Positions 51,892-61,421 are shown, counted from the first letter of the stretch. The stretch: 64,000 bases of DNA from Desulfoscipio geothermicus DSM 3669 (GCF_900115975.1 NZ_FOYM01000002.1:62001-126000); one strand, 5' to 3'. Notes: generated from the sequence alone by a model not told the origin. Program-made: numbers and translations.

Positions 51892-52668
51892 ATGATCAGG
51901 GGGATTTATACCACCGTTTCAGGAATGAATGTGCAGATAGCCAGAATGGATACGCTCTCCAATAACCTGGCCAATATTAATACGCCGGGTTTTAAAAAAG
52001 ACCGCACGCTGGCGGAACCTTTTACGAGCTTGTTACAATTAAGCATCCGGCAAACCGGCGCAGTTTCGCCGAACAACGGTCGAGTCCCGCTGGGCAGCAC
52101 AAACCTGGGGGCGTCGGTAAAACAGGTGGCCACCGACTTTTCGCCCGGACTGCTGCGGGAAACCGGCAACAACACCGATTTCGCCCTGAGCCGGCCGGGT
52201 TTCTTTGTATTGGCCGACCCTGAAAATGAAGATGACATCTACTATACCCGCAGCGGAAATTTTCACCTGGACGAAAACGGTTTCCTGGTAAACGACGGCG
52301 GTTACCGGGTCATTGGTGAAAACGGACCATTACAAATTTCGGACAGTGAAAAATTTACCGTTGACGAAAACGGCAGCATAACGGAAAATGAAAACGTAAC
52401 CGGTAAATTTTACATAGCCAGCTTTAATGATCCCGGCAGCCTGGAACGCATCGGCAGCAATTTATACAGGGCCCGGGAGCAGGAGCCCGAACAGGTGGCG
52501 GATCCCGGCCTGATGCAGCGTTTTTTGGAGGGTTCCAACGTGGAACCGGTGGAAGAAATGATGCACATGATTAATGTAGCCAGGGCTTATGAAACCGGAC
52601 AAAAAATAATTCAATCCCAGGACGGCCTGTTGGACCTGGCGATCAACAAAGTAGGCGTGGTCAGGTAA
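51892..52668 (+). CDS. flgF: Flagellar basal-body rod protein FlgF-like
   Basis: A 258-residue FlgF/FlhO-type rod protein with TVSGMNVQIARMDTLSNNLA near the N-terminus (and NINTPGFKKD following it) and EEMMHMINVARAYETGQKII at the C-terminus. ATG 51892 follows AAAGGAG; a longer frame from 51808 overlaps sigD. It pairs with flgG downstream. Confidence 0.9.
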   Translation: MIRGIYTTVSGMNVQIARMDTLSNNLANINTPGFKKDRTLAEPFTSLLQLSIRQTGAVSPNNGRVPLGSTNLGASVKQVATDFSPGLLRETGNNTDFALSRPGFFVLADPENEDDIYYTRSGNFHLDENGFLVNDGGYRVIGENGPLQISDSEKFTVDENGSITENENVTGKFYIASFNDPGSLERIGSNLYRAREQEPEQVADPGLMQRFLEGSNVEPVEEMMHMINVARAYETGQKIIQSQDGLLDLAINKVGVVR

Positions 52669-52701
52669 GCACTGTAATCGGGCGGAATAGGAGTGATTAA
52701 T

Positions 52702-53475
52702 TTGCTGAAATCCCTGTGGAACAGTATGACGGGCTTGTCCGCACAAATTCAGGCCATCGACGTTACCGCCAACAATGTTGCCAATATCAGCACACCCGGG
52801 TTTAAAAGACAATCTGTGGGTTTTTCCGAACTGGTACGCCAGCGCATGGTAGACCAGGGGTTGCCGGTAACCCGGGAAAACGCCGACCGGGTCACCCAGG
52901 GGAGCGGAACCATGGTTTCTTCAACCAGACGACAATTTGCACCCGGCACCCACGTGTATACCGGCCGCAACCTTGATCTGGCCATTGCCGGCCGGGGATT
53001 TTTCCAGTTGACCGGGGAAAACGGAGAAACTTTTTATACTCGGGATGGTGGTTTTACCATAGACAATGATGGAAGGATAACCAACACCCGGGGACTGGCG
53101 CTCCTGGACGGGGAACTGCCGCAAAATTACAGCGATTTAATGATTGATGAAGCGGGCAGGGTCAGCTGCCGGGATGAAAACGGTGATCGAGTGGAAATCG
53201 GGCAAATTGAGTTGGCCGTTTTTGATAACCCCAACGGGCTGACTGCGGCGGGAGACAATCTATTTACCGCCGCACCCAACACTGAACCGGAAAGCATGGT
53301 ACCCGGCGAGGAAGGCGTTGGGTCCATCAAGCAGGGCTACCTGGAAAATTCAAACGTAGATATCGTTATGGAAATTCAGTTATTAATTGAAGCCCAGCGG
53401 TCTTTCCAATTAAATGCCAAATCGATGACCACTGTCGATCAGTTATGGAATATAACCAACAACCTTCAAAAGTAA
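52702..53475 (+). CDS. flgG: Flagellar basal-body rod protein FlgG-like
   Basis: A 257-residue distal-rod-type protein with AIDVTANNVANISTPGFKR and a C-terminal IQLLIEAQRSFQLNAKSMTT helix. TTG 52702 has AGGAG at 9 nt; GTG 52693 sits too close. FlgF and FlgG in Gram-positive bacteria both form the rod that crosses the peptidoglycan. Confidence 0.9.
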   Translation: MLKSLWNSMTGLSAQIQAIDVTANNVANISTPGFKRQSVGFSELVRQRMVDQGLPVTRENADRVTQGSGTMVSSTRRQFAPGTHVYTGRNLDLAIAGRGFFQLTGENGETFYTRDGGFTIDNDGRITNTRGLALLDGELPQNYSDLMIDEAGRVSCRDENGDRVEIGQIELAVFDNPNGLTAAGDNLFTAAPNTEPESMVPGEEGVGSIKQGYLENSNVDIVMEIQLLIEAQRSFQLNAKSMTTVDQLWNITNNLQK

Positions 53476-53493
53476 ACAAATACAGGTGATGCA

Positions 53494-53994
53494 ATGCAAC
53501 CGGCAAATAATATTGAGGATATTCACATCGGTATCGGTGAATACAAAGTTGCCAGGAGCCCGGGACGGCTGGTAACGCTGGGACTGGGATCCTGTGTGGG
53601 AGTAAGCCTGTGGGATCCGTTGAGCAAAATAGGCGGACTGTTGCATGTAATGTTACCTAATAGCAGAGATTTTACAAAAATCAACAAAAAAGAGAAATAT
53701 GCCGATTTGGGCATACCGTTGATTGTCAAGGATATGGTCAGGCAGGGAGCCGACCGGAACAGGCTCCAGGCCAAATTGGTGGGCGGCGCACAGATGTTCA
53801 CCGGCGTGGATAAAAAACAATTGTTTAATATTGGTGAACGGAACGTGGAAGTTTCCCGTAAAGTTTTGAAAGAACTTTCTATACATATTGTCAGTGAAGA
53901 TGTTGGTGGAAACAAAGGCCGGACCATGTACCTGAATCTTGCTACCGGTGAAGTGCTGATCAAAACGCTTGGGAAAAACCTGAAGGTGATTTAA
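53494..53994 (+). CDS. cheD: Chemoreceptor glutamine deamidase CheD
   Basis: A 166-residue CheD. The catalytic Cys is in TLGLGSCVGVSLWD (Cys near residue 33) and the His in GGLLHVMLPNS. It deamidates receptor glutamines and interacts with CheC (54792). Its stop is directly followed by the cheR ATG. Confidence 0.95.
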   Translation: MQPANNIEDIHIGIGEYKVARSPGRLVTLGLGSCVGVSLWDPLSKIGGLLHVMLPNSRDFTKINKKEKYADLGIPLIVKDMVRQGADRNRLQAKLVGGAQMFTGVDKKQLFNIGERNVEVSRKVLKELSIHIVSEDVGGNKGRTMYLNLATGEVLIKTLGKNLKVI

Positions 53995-54765
53995 ATGGAC
54001 TTTAATGCATTTAAAAACGGAGTAATGGCCTTTTTCCACCTGGATTTACATAGTTACAAGGAAAAACAGCTGCGCCGCCGGCTTGATTCATATTTAACCA
54101 AATTGAAACTTGGCAGTTACCGGGAATTATATAACCGGTTAGTTGAAAACAGAGATTGTTATGAAAAATTCTTGGATTACCTGACTATAAATGTCTCGGA
54201 ATTTTTTCGGGATCCCCAAAGGTTTAAAGAATTACAGAACATATACATACCGGAACTTTTTAAAACCCGTAATAGAGTAAAAATCTGGAGCGCCGCCTGT
54301 TCCAACGGGTCGGAACCTTATTCCATCGCAATTATTACGGAGGAACTGGGGCTTGCAGCCAGAAGTAATATTGAAGCCACCGATATTGACCGCCAAATTT
54401 TAAAAAAGGCCATGGCGGGCAGCTATGGCCAGGAAAGTATTAAAAATGTAAGTCCTGAAAGACTGGATCGTTTTTTTACCAGGCAAGGGAATGTTTATAT
54501 ATTAAAAAATATTATTAAAAATAAAGTTGTATTTCGTTACCATAACTTGCTGGCCAATGATTACCGGAAAGGCTACGATTTGATTGTTTGTCGTAATGTA
54601 ACCATATACTTTACCAGGGAGGCCCAGGATGAAATATATAAGAAATTCAGTCATTCTCTGAATGCCGGTGGAATTTTGTTCATCGGCGGCAGCGAAATGA
54701 TCTTTAATTATAAAGAATTTGGTTTTCAGAAATTATCGCCTTGTTTTTATAAAAAAGTAAATTGA
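53995..54765 (+). CDS. cheR: Chemotaxis protein methyltransferase CheR
   Basis: A 256-residue SAM-dependent methyltransferase that methylates chemoreceptors. N-terminal helical domain (LHSYKEKQLRRRLDSYLTKL), then NVSEFFRDPQRF and the SAM-binding region IWSAACSNGSEPYSIAI. It opposes CheB (2796). Confidence 0.96.
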   Translation: MDFNAFKNGVMAFFHLDLHSYKEKQLRRRLDSYLTKLKLGSYRELYNRLVENRDCYEKFLDYLTINVSEFFRDPQRFKELQNIYIPELFKTRNRVKIWSAACSNGSEPYSIAIITEELGLAARSNIEATDIDRQILKKAMAGSYGQESIKNVSPERLDRFFTRQGNVYILKNIIKNKVVFRYHNLLANDYRKGYDLIVCRNVTIYFTREAQDEIYKKFSHSLNAGGILFIGGSEMIFNYKEFGFQKLSPCFYKKVN

Positions 54766-54791
54766 AGTGGTGTTGTGAAAGGATTGATGAT

Positions 54792-55412
54792 ATGGGCGAG
54801 CCCAGTAATTTATCTGAACTACATATGGATGCACTGCGGGAAATCAGCAATATCGGGCTGGGGCACGCGGCCACCTCACTGGCGGAGATGCTGGACAGTA
54901 AAATAGGCATTGGGGTGCCGCAAACCGACTTCATTTCCTTTGAAAAAGTGATTGAAATAATTGGTGGTTATGAGGAACTGGTGTCATGTGTCAGCCTGAA
55001 ACTGGAGGGCGACATAAAAGGGATTGTCTTATATATTTTTAACGAAACCAGTACTTACAGCCTGGTGGACATGCTAATGGGCTTGGAGGATGGGACTACG
55101 TCCGAACTGGATGATATTGCCACGTCCACCATCAACGAAATCGGCAATATTTTAACCGGTTCTTTCATTTCGGCCATAGGTAATTTTACGAATTTAAAAG
55201 TTTTTCCTTCTACGCCGATATTTGCCTTCGACATGCTGGCGGCCGTATTTACCTCTTTGATCATCGTCAGTGACCAACCGGAGGGAGATAATGTATTAAT
55301 TATCGAAACAGAAATATTCAGAGACGATAAAAAAGTCAATGGCTATTTTTTCCTGCTGTCGGAACCGGCTTCCATTAAAAAATTATTTGTTGCTTTGGGT
55401 ATAGATGCATAA
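54792..55412 (+). CDS. cheC: CheY-P phosphatase CheC
   Basis: A 206-residue CheC-type phosphatase with both E-x2-N active-site motifs: MDALREISNIGLGHAATSLA and ATSTINEIGNILTGSF. It dephosphorylates CheY-P and is stimulated by CheD. ATG 54792 follows AAAGGATTG at proper spacing. It overlaps the frame leading to cheY by 8 nt, but cheY itself starts at 55432. Confidence 0.94.
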   Translation: MGEPSNLSELHMDALREISNIGLGHAATSLAEMLDSKIGIGVPQTDFISFEKVIEIIGGYEELVSCVSLKLEGDIKGIVLYIFNETSTYSLVDMLMGLEDGTTSELDDIATSTINEIGNILTGSFISAIGNFTNLKVFPSTPIFAFDMLAAVFTSLIIVSDQPEGDNVLIIETEIFRDDKKVNGYFFLLSEPASIKKLFVALGIDA

Positions 55413-55431
55413 TCAGAACGGAGGGAAAAAA

Positions 55432-55797
55432 ATGTCTATAAAAATTCTTATAGTTGATGATGCAACCTTTATGCGCATGATGATCAAGAACATCGTTACC
55501 AAAAACGGCTTCGAGGTTGTCGGCGAAGCAGAAAACGGCGCCCAGGCCGTAAAAATGTATGAGGATATAAAGCCCGACCTGGTCACCATGGATATAACCA
55601 TGCCGGAAATGGACGGTATTGAAAGTGTCAAAGCCATCAAAAAAATTGACCCCGGCGCCAGGATTATCATGTGCAGCGCCATGGGGCAGCAGTCGATGGT
55701 TATGGAGGCCATTCAGGCCGGCGCCATGGACTTTATCGTCAAGCCGTTCAAACAGGACAGAATTCTACAGGCCATTGAAAGGGTTATGAACAGGTAA
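55432..55797 (+). CDS. cheY: Chemotaxis response regulator CheY
   Basis: A 121-residue single receiver domain with acidic pocket VDDATFMRMM, phospho-acceptor Asp54 (LVTMDITMPEMDG), Ser/Thr-equivalent at IIMCSAMG and Lys in DFIVKPFKQ. CheY-P binds the N-terminal peptide of FliM/FliY to control rotation. ATG 55432 follows CGGAGGG. Confidence 0.96.
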   Translation: MSIKILIVDDATFMRMMIKNIVTKNGFEVVGEAENGAQAVKMYEDIKPDLVTMDITMPEMDGIESVKAIKKIDPGARIIMCSAMGQQSMVMEAIQAGAMDFIVKPFKQDRILQAIERVMNR

Positions 55798-55813
55798 TTT
55801 TTGGGGGAGAAAA

Positions 55814-56809
55814 ATGCAGGAAATCCTTTCACAGGGGGAAATTGACTCTTTATTACAAGCATTAAACACAGGCAGCATCCCGGTACAGGAAATTGAGACG
55901 ACCGGCGAAATGGCTAAGGTTAAAAGCTACGATTTTCGCAGGCCCAACAAATTTTCTAAGGAGCACTTGAGGACCCTGGAGATGCTGCACCAGCATTATG
56001 CCAGGCATTTATCCAGTTTCTTGTCCGGGTATTTGCGCACCAATATCAATATTGAGCTGGCTTCAGTGAGCCAGATTATTTTTGATGAATTTATTCGTTC
56101 CATACCGACGCCCACAATACTGACCGTTTTTGACTTATTGCCCCTTAACGGTTCGGCTATCATGGAGGCCAACACCGGTTTCATATTTCCCATTATCGAT
56201 CTGCTGTTCGGGGGAAACGGTTCAACCGGTGACTTAAACAGGGAACTGACTGATATTGAAACCCAGGTAACCAAAAAAATTGTGGCCCGCATGCTGGAAT
56301 ACCTGGTTCCAACCTGGCAGGATATATTCGAAATCAAGCCGGAGGTACGCTCCATAGAAACCAACCCCCGCCTTCAACAGTTGTATTCGCCCAACGAAGT
56401 TGTGGCGCTGTTGACATTTACAGTTACGCTGGGTGAAAATGACCAGGGTATGATCAACCTTTGCCTGCCTTATATAATGTTGGATCCGGTTATTGCCAAG
56501 CTTTCGGTGCGCCAGCAATTTATCAGGCAGTTTTCTTCGACACAGGAAGATAATACTAAAAATATCGCTTACTGGTTGAACCGGTGTGAGGTGGATATTA
56601 CTGCCGTCCTTGGCGACGCCGGTATCACGGTGGAGGATTTTTTACAGATCCAACAGGGCGATGTTATTGTACTGGATAAAAACATCAACAGCGACCTGGA
56701 TGTTCTTGTGGGAGACAATTTAAAATTTGGCGCGCAGGTGGGAGCAGTAGGAGACAATTTGGCCATCCAAATTGTTTCACTTATTGAAAGGGAAGATAGT
56801 AATGAGTGA
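55814..56809 (+). CDS. fliM: Flagellar motor switch protein FliM
   Basis: A 331-residue C-ring protein with the N-terminal CheY-binding peptide ILSQGEIDSLLQAL, a CheC-like middle domain (LEMLHQHYARHLSSFLSGYL) and a C-terminal SpoA domain. GGGGGAG precedes ATG 55814. It overlaps fliY by 8 nt. Confidence 0.96.
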   Translation: MQEILSQGEIDSLLQALNTGSIPVQEIETTGEMAKVKSYDFRRPNKFSKEHLRTLEMLHQHYARHLSSFLSGYLRTNINIELASVSQIIFDEFIRSIPTPTILTVFDLLPLNGSAIMEANTGFIFPIIDLLFGGNGSTGDLNRELTDIETQVTKKIVARMLEYLVPTWQDIFEIKPEVRSIETNPRLQQLYSPNEVVALLTFTVTLGENDQGMINLCLPYIMLDPVIAKLSVRQQFIRQFSSTQEDNTKNIAYWLNRCEVDITAVLGDAGITVEDFLQIQQGDVIVLDKNINSDLDVLVGDNLKFGAQVGAVGDNLAIQIVSLIEREDSNE

Positions 56810-58181
56810 AAATAAACTGTTACAGCAGGATGAGATAGATACTTTGTTAAAGTCCGCCGATAAAGGTGGGCAAGAGCAACCCGAAAACACTGCCGATAAG
56901 GAATTAAATCAGGACGATATTGATGCCCTTATTCGAGCGGCGCAAAACGGCGGGCAGCAACCGGCCCAAGCGGATGATGACAAGGAACTGCAGCAGGATG
57001 ATATTGACGCTTTGATCAGGGCAGCCCAAAACGGCGGGCAGGACCAGCCGGATGACGGCGACGGCGGGCAGGAAAATCAGTCCGATGATCCTCCGAAAGA
57101 CGAAGCGCAGCCCGACCTGACCGTGGAAGAAAAGGACGCGCTGGGTGAGATAGGCAACATCGCCATGGGTGCCGCGGCCACCACCCTGTCCCAGCTTTTG
57201 AACAAACGGGTGCAGATCACCAGCCCGAAAGTGCTTGTAACCAGTCAAAAGAGTTTTTTTGACCAGTTTAATGTTCCTTACCTGGTTATTAAAGTAAAAT
57301 TCAAAGAAGGTTTTAACGGTTATAACGTATTGGTCATCAAAATGCAGGATGCTATTGTCATGGCCAACCTAATGATGGGCGGTGATGGCACCGAACTGCC
57401 GGATGAGATTTCTGAAATGGAGATCAGCGCCGCCGCGGAAGCAATGAACCAGATGATTGGCACGGCCTCAACCTCCTTAGCCGACCTGCTGGAAAGAAAC
57501 TTCAATATCATGCCGCCGGAGACCAGCATGGTGCAGGAAACGGAAAAAATGAACATGTCTTTGCCCTTCGGCGACCCTATAGTGGTTACTTACTTTAACA
57601 TGAACATTGAAAATCTTTTGGACACCAAAATCATACAGGTGCTTGATATACAAACGGCCAGTGAACAGGCTGAACTGCTCTGGAAGAGATATGGAGCTAT
57701 GGACGAAGATGAAGAAACCCAGCACGCAGCGCCAGAGCAGCCCGCGCCGCAAGAAGCGCCCGGTGATTACTCGGCACAGTTACCGGAAAACGACACTGTG
57801 GCATCTGACTGGGCGCAGACTTCGTCAGACGCCCCCGCGCAAAGCCGGGACAGCAGCGACCCCAACCATGTACCGACCCGGGCGAGGGAAAGGGTATACC
57901 ATGCCATGCAAGTTGACCCTGAAAAATTGAACATGCTGCTGGATATTCCCCTGAAAGTTTCCGTGGTGCTGGGCCGGGCCAGAAAACAGATTAAGGAAGT
58001 GCTGCAAATGACCCCGGGGGCCATTGTGGAACTGGAAACCCTGGTTGACGAGCCGGTGGACATTCTGGTGAACGGCAAACTGGTTGCCAAGGGAGAAATT
58101 GTGGTGGTCAACGAAAACTTCGGCGTTAAAATTACCAACATCATCTCTACCAGGGAAAGAATCAACAGCCTAGGGAAATAA
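56802..58181 (+). CDS. fliY: Motor switch phosphatase FliY with a tripled N-terminal CheY-binding-type motif
   Basis: A 459-residue Gram-positive FliY: N-terminal peptide region, a CheC-like phosphatase domain (KDALGEIGNIAMGAAATTLS; second E-x2-N in AAEAMNQMIG), an acidic Pro/Gln-rich linker (about 300-365) and a C-terminal SpoA/FliN domain. The N-terminus has three copies of the FliM-type docking peptide: LLQQDEIDTLLKS (6-18), ELNQDDIDALIRAAQNGGQ (34-52) and ELQQDDIDALIRAAQNGGQ (62-80). The last two are near-identical, pointing to recent tandem duplication. Usual FliY proteins have one such motif. ATG 56802 follows AAAGGGAAG. Confidence 0.93.
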   Translation: MSENKLLQQDEIDTLLKSADKGGQEQPENTADKELNQDDIDALIRAAQNGGQQPAQADDDKELQQDDIDALIRAAQNGGQDQPDDGDGGQENQSDDPPKDEAQPDLTVEEKDALGEIGNIAMGAAATTLSQLLNKRVQITSPKVLVTSQKSFFDQFNVPYLVIKVKFKEGFNGYNVLVIKMQDAIVMANLMMGGDGTELPDEISEMEISAAAEAMNQMIGTASTSLADLLERNFNIMPPETSMVQETEKMNMSLPFGDPIVVTYFNMNIENLLDTKIIQVLDIQTASEQAELLWKRYGAMDEDEETQHAAPEQPAPQEAPGDYSAQLPENDTVASDWAQTSSDAPAQSRDSSDPNHVPTRARERVYHAMQVDPEKLNMLLDIPLKVSVVLGRARKQIKEVLQMTPGAIVELETLVDEPVDILVNGKLVAKGEIVVVNENFGVKITNIISTRERINSLGK

Positions 58182-58232
58182 AAAGGGGACTGGCTCCGAT
58201 TCGTTTTGTGAATCGGTGCCTGTCCCCTTTTT
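58181..58232. terminator. Long bidirectional hairpin after fliY
   Basis: AAAAGGGGACTGGCTCC then GATTC (58181-58202) pairs with 58210-58232, mismatching at only 2 of 18 core positions, and ends in a run of T on both strands. It separates the flagellar operon from the convergent DUF1015 gene. The motif looks like a dispersed repeat type, but only one copy is in this window. Confidence 0.75.
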
Positions 58233-58256
58233 GCCTGACCCCTTTTATTTTGCTCC

Positions 58257-59567
58257 TTAAAACTTGTTTATAACCAGGCCGGTGATCAGCTTGGGGTAAA
58301 AGAAGGTGGATTTTTGCGGCATCTTTTCTCCTTTGGCCGCCACTTCGGTAACTTCGGCGATCAGGGTGGGGTTCATTAAAAAGGCCATGTTGCACCGGCC
58401 CTCATCCACCGCTAGCACCGCTTCCTTCTCATCCCTGGTGTATTTTACCGCCTCGCCGCCCGCCAGTGCTTCCCGGTTAATACCCAGAATATTTTCCAGG
58501 ATTAAATTTTGCAACACAGAGACATCCAGGCTTCGCCAGGCCTTGGACCGACCGGCAGGCATTTTGCTGTCCAACAAACTTTCATCCTTGAGCAGCAGGC
58601 TGAAAAACTCCCCTTTGCCGGTATACAGGCCGAAAACCTGCCGGTGCGCTGTATTACCCTTGCCCTTGATCCCTGCCAGATTAAACATAACCTCGGTAAC
58701 CCGGCTCACTTCGGAATACGGCAGTTTTTCCACAATAAAATCTTCCCGTAGAGCGGCAAGCAGCTCGAGGCCATCCAAAGCGCCGTTTAACACCAACCGG
58801 TGGGTGGGTAATATCACCAGGCCCGGGTCGTAAAGGTTGACCAGCGTCATCATCACGTAAGCGGCGGCGGGTTTATCCGGATTTTCCCGGGCGTATTTCA
58901 GTGCGGTTTCGTAGCGGTGATGCCCGTCGGCAATTAAAATGCGCTGTGCCTCCATCAGCCTCTGCACTTCCCGCTGTACCGCGGTATCCTTGATTACCCA
59001 TAGCCGGTGCCCGTTCCCCTGTTCATCGGTAAAATCAATGGCCGGAGGCAAATCCCGAAATGCTCTTAACAGCAAATCATCAATTTTACGCGCCGGATCG
59101 CTAAACAACCCGAAAATGGGGCTGAAATTGGCCCGGCAGGCTTGCATCAGGGCCAGGCGGTCAGCTTTGTGCTTGGGCATGGTTTCCTCGTGCGGCAGGA
59201 CAACCCCGTTTTCGTAAGGCTCCAATTTAACACAGCAAATAAAGCCGCTGCGTACCAGGGTTTGATCCCCGACGTTAAACTGCTGCTGGTAAAGATAAAG
59301 GGCTGGCTCGTCTTCCTGACGCAGCACGCCTTCGGCCTGCCAGCGACGAAAAAAGTCCGCCGCCCGCGTGTAACGGTTATCCGTATCGTTATCCGCAGGA
59401 AACTTTTTACCGTATTCCAACCGGATTATATTGTACGGGCTCCGGCGGTAGTATGCTTCCTGCGCGGCAGCGTCAATCACATCGTAAGGCGGGGTAACCA
59501 GGTCCTTGATGTCCCCGGCCTTATCTTCATCATAGCGCAATCCCTTGAGGGGAATAATGGTGGCCAT
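58257..59567 (-). CDS. DUF1015 family protein
   Basis: A 436-residue cytoplasmic protein starting with IPLKGLRYDEDKAGDIKDL then VTPPYDVID, the DUF1015 signature, with IADGHHRYETALKY mid-protein (conserved His-His). The function is not established; an association with carbohydrate or serine metabolism has been suggested. The start is ATG at 59567. It follows a MazG-like gene on the same strand with no gap. Confidence 0.9.
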   Translation of the reverse strand: MATIIPLKGLRYDEDKAGDIKDLVTPPYDVIDAAAQEAYYRRSPYNIIRLEYGKKFPADNDTDNRYTRAADFFRRWQAEGVLRQEDEPALYLYQQQFNVGDQTLVRSGFICCVKLEPYENGVVLPHEETMPKHKADRLALMQACRANFSPIFGLFSDPARKIDDLLLRAFRDLPPAIDFTDEQGNGHRLWVIKDTAVQREVQRLMEAQRILIADGHHRYETALKYARENPDKPAAAYVMMTLVNLYDPGLVILPTHRLVLNGALDGLELLAALREDFIVEKLPYSEVSRVTEVMFNLAGIKGKGNTAHRQVFGLYTGKGEFFSLLLKDESLLDSKMPAGRSKAWRSLDVSVLQNLILENILGINREALAGGEAVKYTRDEKEAVLAVDEGRCNMAFLMNPTLIAEVTEVAAKGEKMPQKSTFFYPKLITGLVINKF

Positions 59568-59912
59568 TTATTTTTCCTCCCGTATTTTTTTTCTGGTCCA
59601 TCTATGCGCATCGCGCTTTCTGTACTTATTCATCATTTTTTTAAAAGCCTCGCCCAGGTCAATACCCAGGGAATTGGCGTAACAGATAATAATGAATAAT
59701 ATGTCGGCCAGTTCAAGTTCCAAGTCGCCTTCGGGCTCCCCGGGCTTTTTTGGCTTGGCACCGTAGCGGTGGTTTATTTCCCTGGCCAATTCGCCCACTT
59801 CTTCGGTAAGGCGGGCCAGCATGGCCAGCGGCGGCCAGTAACCTTCTTCAAACTGCCCGATCCAGCGATCGACTTCCTGCTGCATATCCTTTATATCCAA
59901 GGTCTGTTGCAC
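59568..59912 (-). CDS. MazG-like nucleotide pyrophosphohydrolase
   Basis: A 114-residue all-alpha NTP-PPase-like protein: ARLTEEVGELAREINHRY and ELELADILFIIICYANSLG carry the E-x2-E and E-x2-D metal-binding motifs. It would hydrolyse NTPs or dNTPs to monophosphates. GTG 59912 lies only 1 nt after AGGAGGA, so a downstream ATG (residue 10) could be the real start. Confidence 0.85.
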   Translation of the reverse strand: MQQTLDIKDMQQEVDRWIGQFEEGYWPPLAMLARLTEEVGELAREINHRYGAKPKKPGEPEGDLELELADILFIIICYANSLGIDLGEAFKKMMNKYRKRDAHRWTRKKIREEK

Positions 59913-60048
59913 TCCTCCTTGATTTTACAACAGTACTATTTTAACACAACGGGGGTTTAAAAAACAGGATCCCCCTGCCAAAAGGAATATTTCCTTTCCA
60001 CAGCCAGTATAAATTTTACATGAAATATAGAATGAGGAGTGTATTAAT

Positions 60049-60747
60049 ATGGTGAAACCGCGCTGGCTGGTGGTCAATAAAAAAAAGATGCTGGGTATGG
60101 TTGTGATGATTTTGTTGCTGGCGGGACTGTACCGGGGCACCACCGCCTACTATACCCGGGTAAACGTACCGCCGGAGGAACTTGTGGCCGCCGCTCTGGA
60201 AAATACTTTGAACAGCACTTCTTGCCGGTTCAGTATATTGGTAAAGACAGGTGAAAGCGTTATCTCCAATGTCCAGGGTGAAAGGGTGGCGCCAAACAGC
60301 GTCCATATCAGCGGCACCATGCAGGATATGCCCGTGGAATTCATTCATGCCGGTGATGAAACATTTATCAAGGGATACTGGTCCGATAACTGGACCAGTC
60401 TAAAGGGTAACAAAATGGCCGAATCCGAATTGTTCATCACGGAATTCAACCCGCTGGGCACCTTTAATTTTAAAGACATTCCGTACATCAAAACCATTAA
60501 AACGGAAGAGTTCAAAGGCACAAAAATGAAGGTGCTGGAACTCAGGCCCATCGTGCAGAACTCCCTGATGGAATTAAACTACGAAAACTTTATATATCGC
60601 GTTTGGATAGACCCCAAGCAACAGTTGATCCGCAAGTCGCATATTCAGGCCGGCGGCAAGAACGGTAAAAAAGATAAGCTGGAAATCACCTTAGAACTTT
60701 GGGATTACAACAAGCAGATAACCATCACCCCGCCCGACGTTTCGTGA
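60049..60747 (+). CDS. Membrane-anchored extracytoplasmic protein, unknown
   Basis: A 232-residue protein with a basic N-terminus and one hydrophobic helix (about 14-31, MLGMVVMILLLAGLYRG), then a beta-rich domain with repeated strands (FRFSILVKTGESVISNVQGE region; VHISGTMQDMPVEFIHAGDE), resembling the LolA/LppX-type curved sheet only in general layout. No Cys lipobox is seen. ATG 60049 follows GAGGAG. The gene stands alone between two terminators. Confidence 0.6.
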   Translation: MVKPRWLVVNKKKMLGMVVMILLLAGLYRGTTAYYTRVNVPPEELVAAALENTLNSTSCRFSILVKTGESVISNVQGERVAPNSVHISGTMQDMPVEFIHAGDETFIKGYWSDNWTSLKGNKMAESELFITEFNPLGTFNFKDIPYIKTIKTEEFKGTKMKVLELRPIVQNSLMELNYENFIYRVWIDPKQQLIRKSHIQAGGKNGKKDKLEITLELWDYNKQITITPPDVS

Positions 60748-60776
60748 TAGGTTTTCTAGGCCGGTTACCGGCAGTT

Positions 60777-60820
60777 TATAAAGCTTGTCGTTGTACGGGC
60801 GTACCGCGGCAAGCTTTATA
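60777..60820. repeat. Inverted repeat before hpt
   Basis: TATAAAGCTTG (60777-60787) and CAAGCTTTATA (60810-60820) are exact complements with a smaller GTAC/GTAC stem inside. It directly precedes the hpt -35 box, so it may be an operator as well as the end of the previous transcript. Confidence 0.55.
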
Positions 60821-60850
60821 TTGACAACAATTCACGCACTTTGTTATAAT
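60821..60850 (+). promoter_or_regulatory. Sigma-A promoter of hpt
   Basis: TTGACA (60821-60826), 18 nt, TATAAT (60845-60850): consensus hexamers 30 nt before the hpt start codon. Confidence 0.8.
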
Positions 60851-60881
60851 AACCCAGATTTTGACGTAGGGGGAAACGCAA

Positions 60882-61421
60882 TTGCATCCGGATGTAGAAA
60901 AAGTATTACTATCTACCGCAGAATTAAAGAATAAAGTTACCGAACTGGGCCAAATATTATCCCGGGATTACGCCGGCAAAAATCTGCTGGCGGTGGGCAT
61001 ATTAAAAGGGGCCATGGTCTTTATGGCCGACCTGATCAGGAACATTTCCGTTGATGTGCAGATTGACTTTATGGCGGTTTCCAGCTACGGGGCCTCCAGT
61101 AAATCAACGGGTGTCGTACGTATAATGAAGGACCTGGAGCAAAACATCGAAGGTCGGCATGTGTTGATCGTGGAAGATATAGTGGATACCGGTTTGACCC
61201 TGAATTACCTGCTGGAAATTTTAAAAGCTCGGGAACCGGCCAGCGTGCGTGTTTGCACGCTGCTGGACAAGCCCTCCAGGCGGGAAGTGGACGTATCGGT
61301 GAACTACAATGGCTTTTCCATCCCCGATGAGTTCGTGGTGGGCTATGGTCTTGATTACAACGAAAAGTACCGCAACCTGCCGGAAATATACGTGCTTAAA
61401 AAGGAAGTTTATCAGAAATAG
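60882..61421 (+). CDS. hpt: Hypoxanthine phosphoribosyltransferase
   Basis: A 179-residue purine salvage enzyme that joins hypoxanthine or guanine to PRPP. The PRPP-binding motif is VLIVEDIVDTGLTL (Glu-Asp pair), preceded by LKGAMVFMADLIRN and DFMAVSSYG. Length is normal. TTG 60882 follows TAGGGGG at good spacing. Confidence 0.95.
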   Translation: MHPDVEKVLLSTAELKNKVTELGQILSRDYAGKNLLAVGILKGAMVFMADLIRNISVDVQIDFMAVSSYGASSKSTGVVRIMKDLEQNIEGRHVLIVEDIVDTGLTLNYLLEILKAREPASVRVCTLLDKPSRREVDVSVNYNGFSIPDEFVVGYGLDYNEKYRNLPEIYVLKKEVYQK

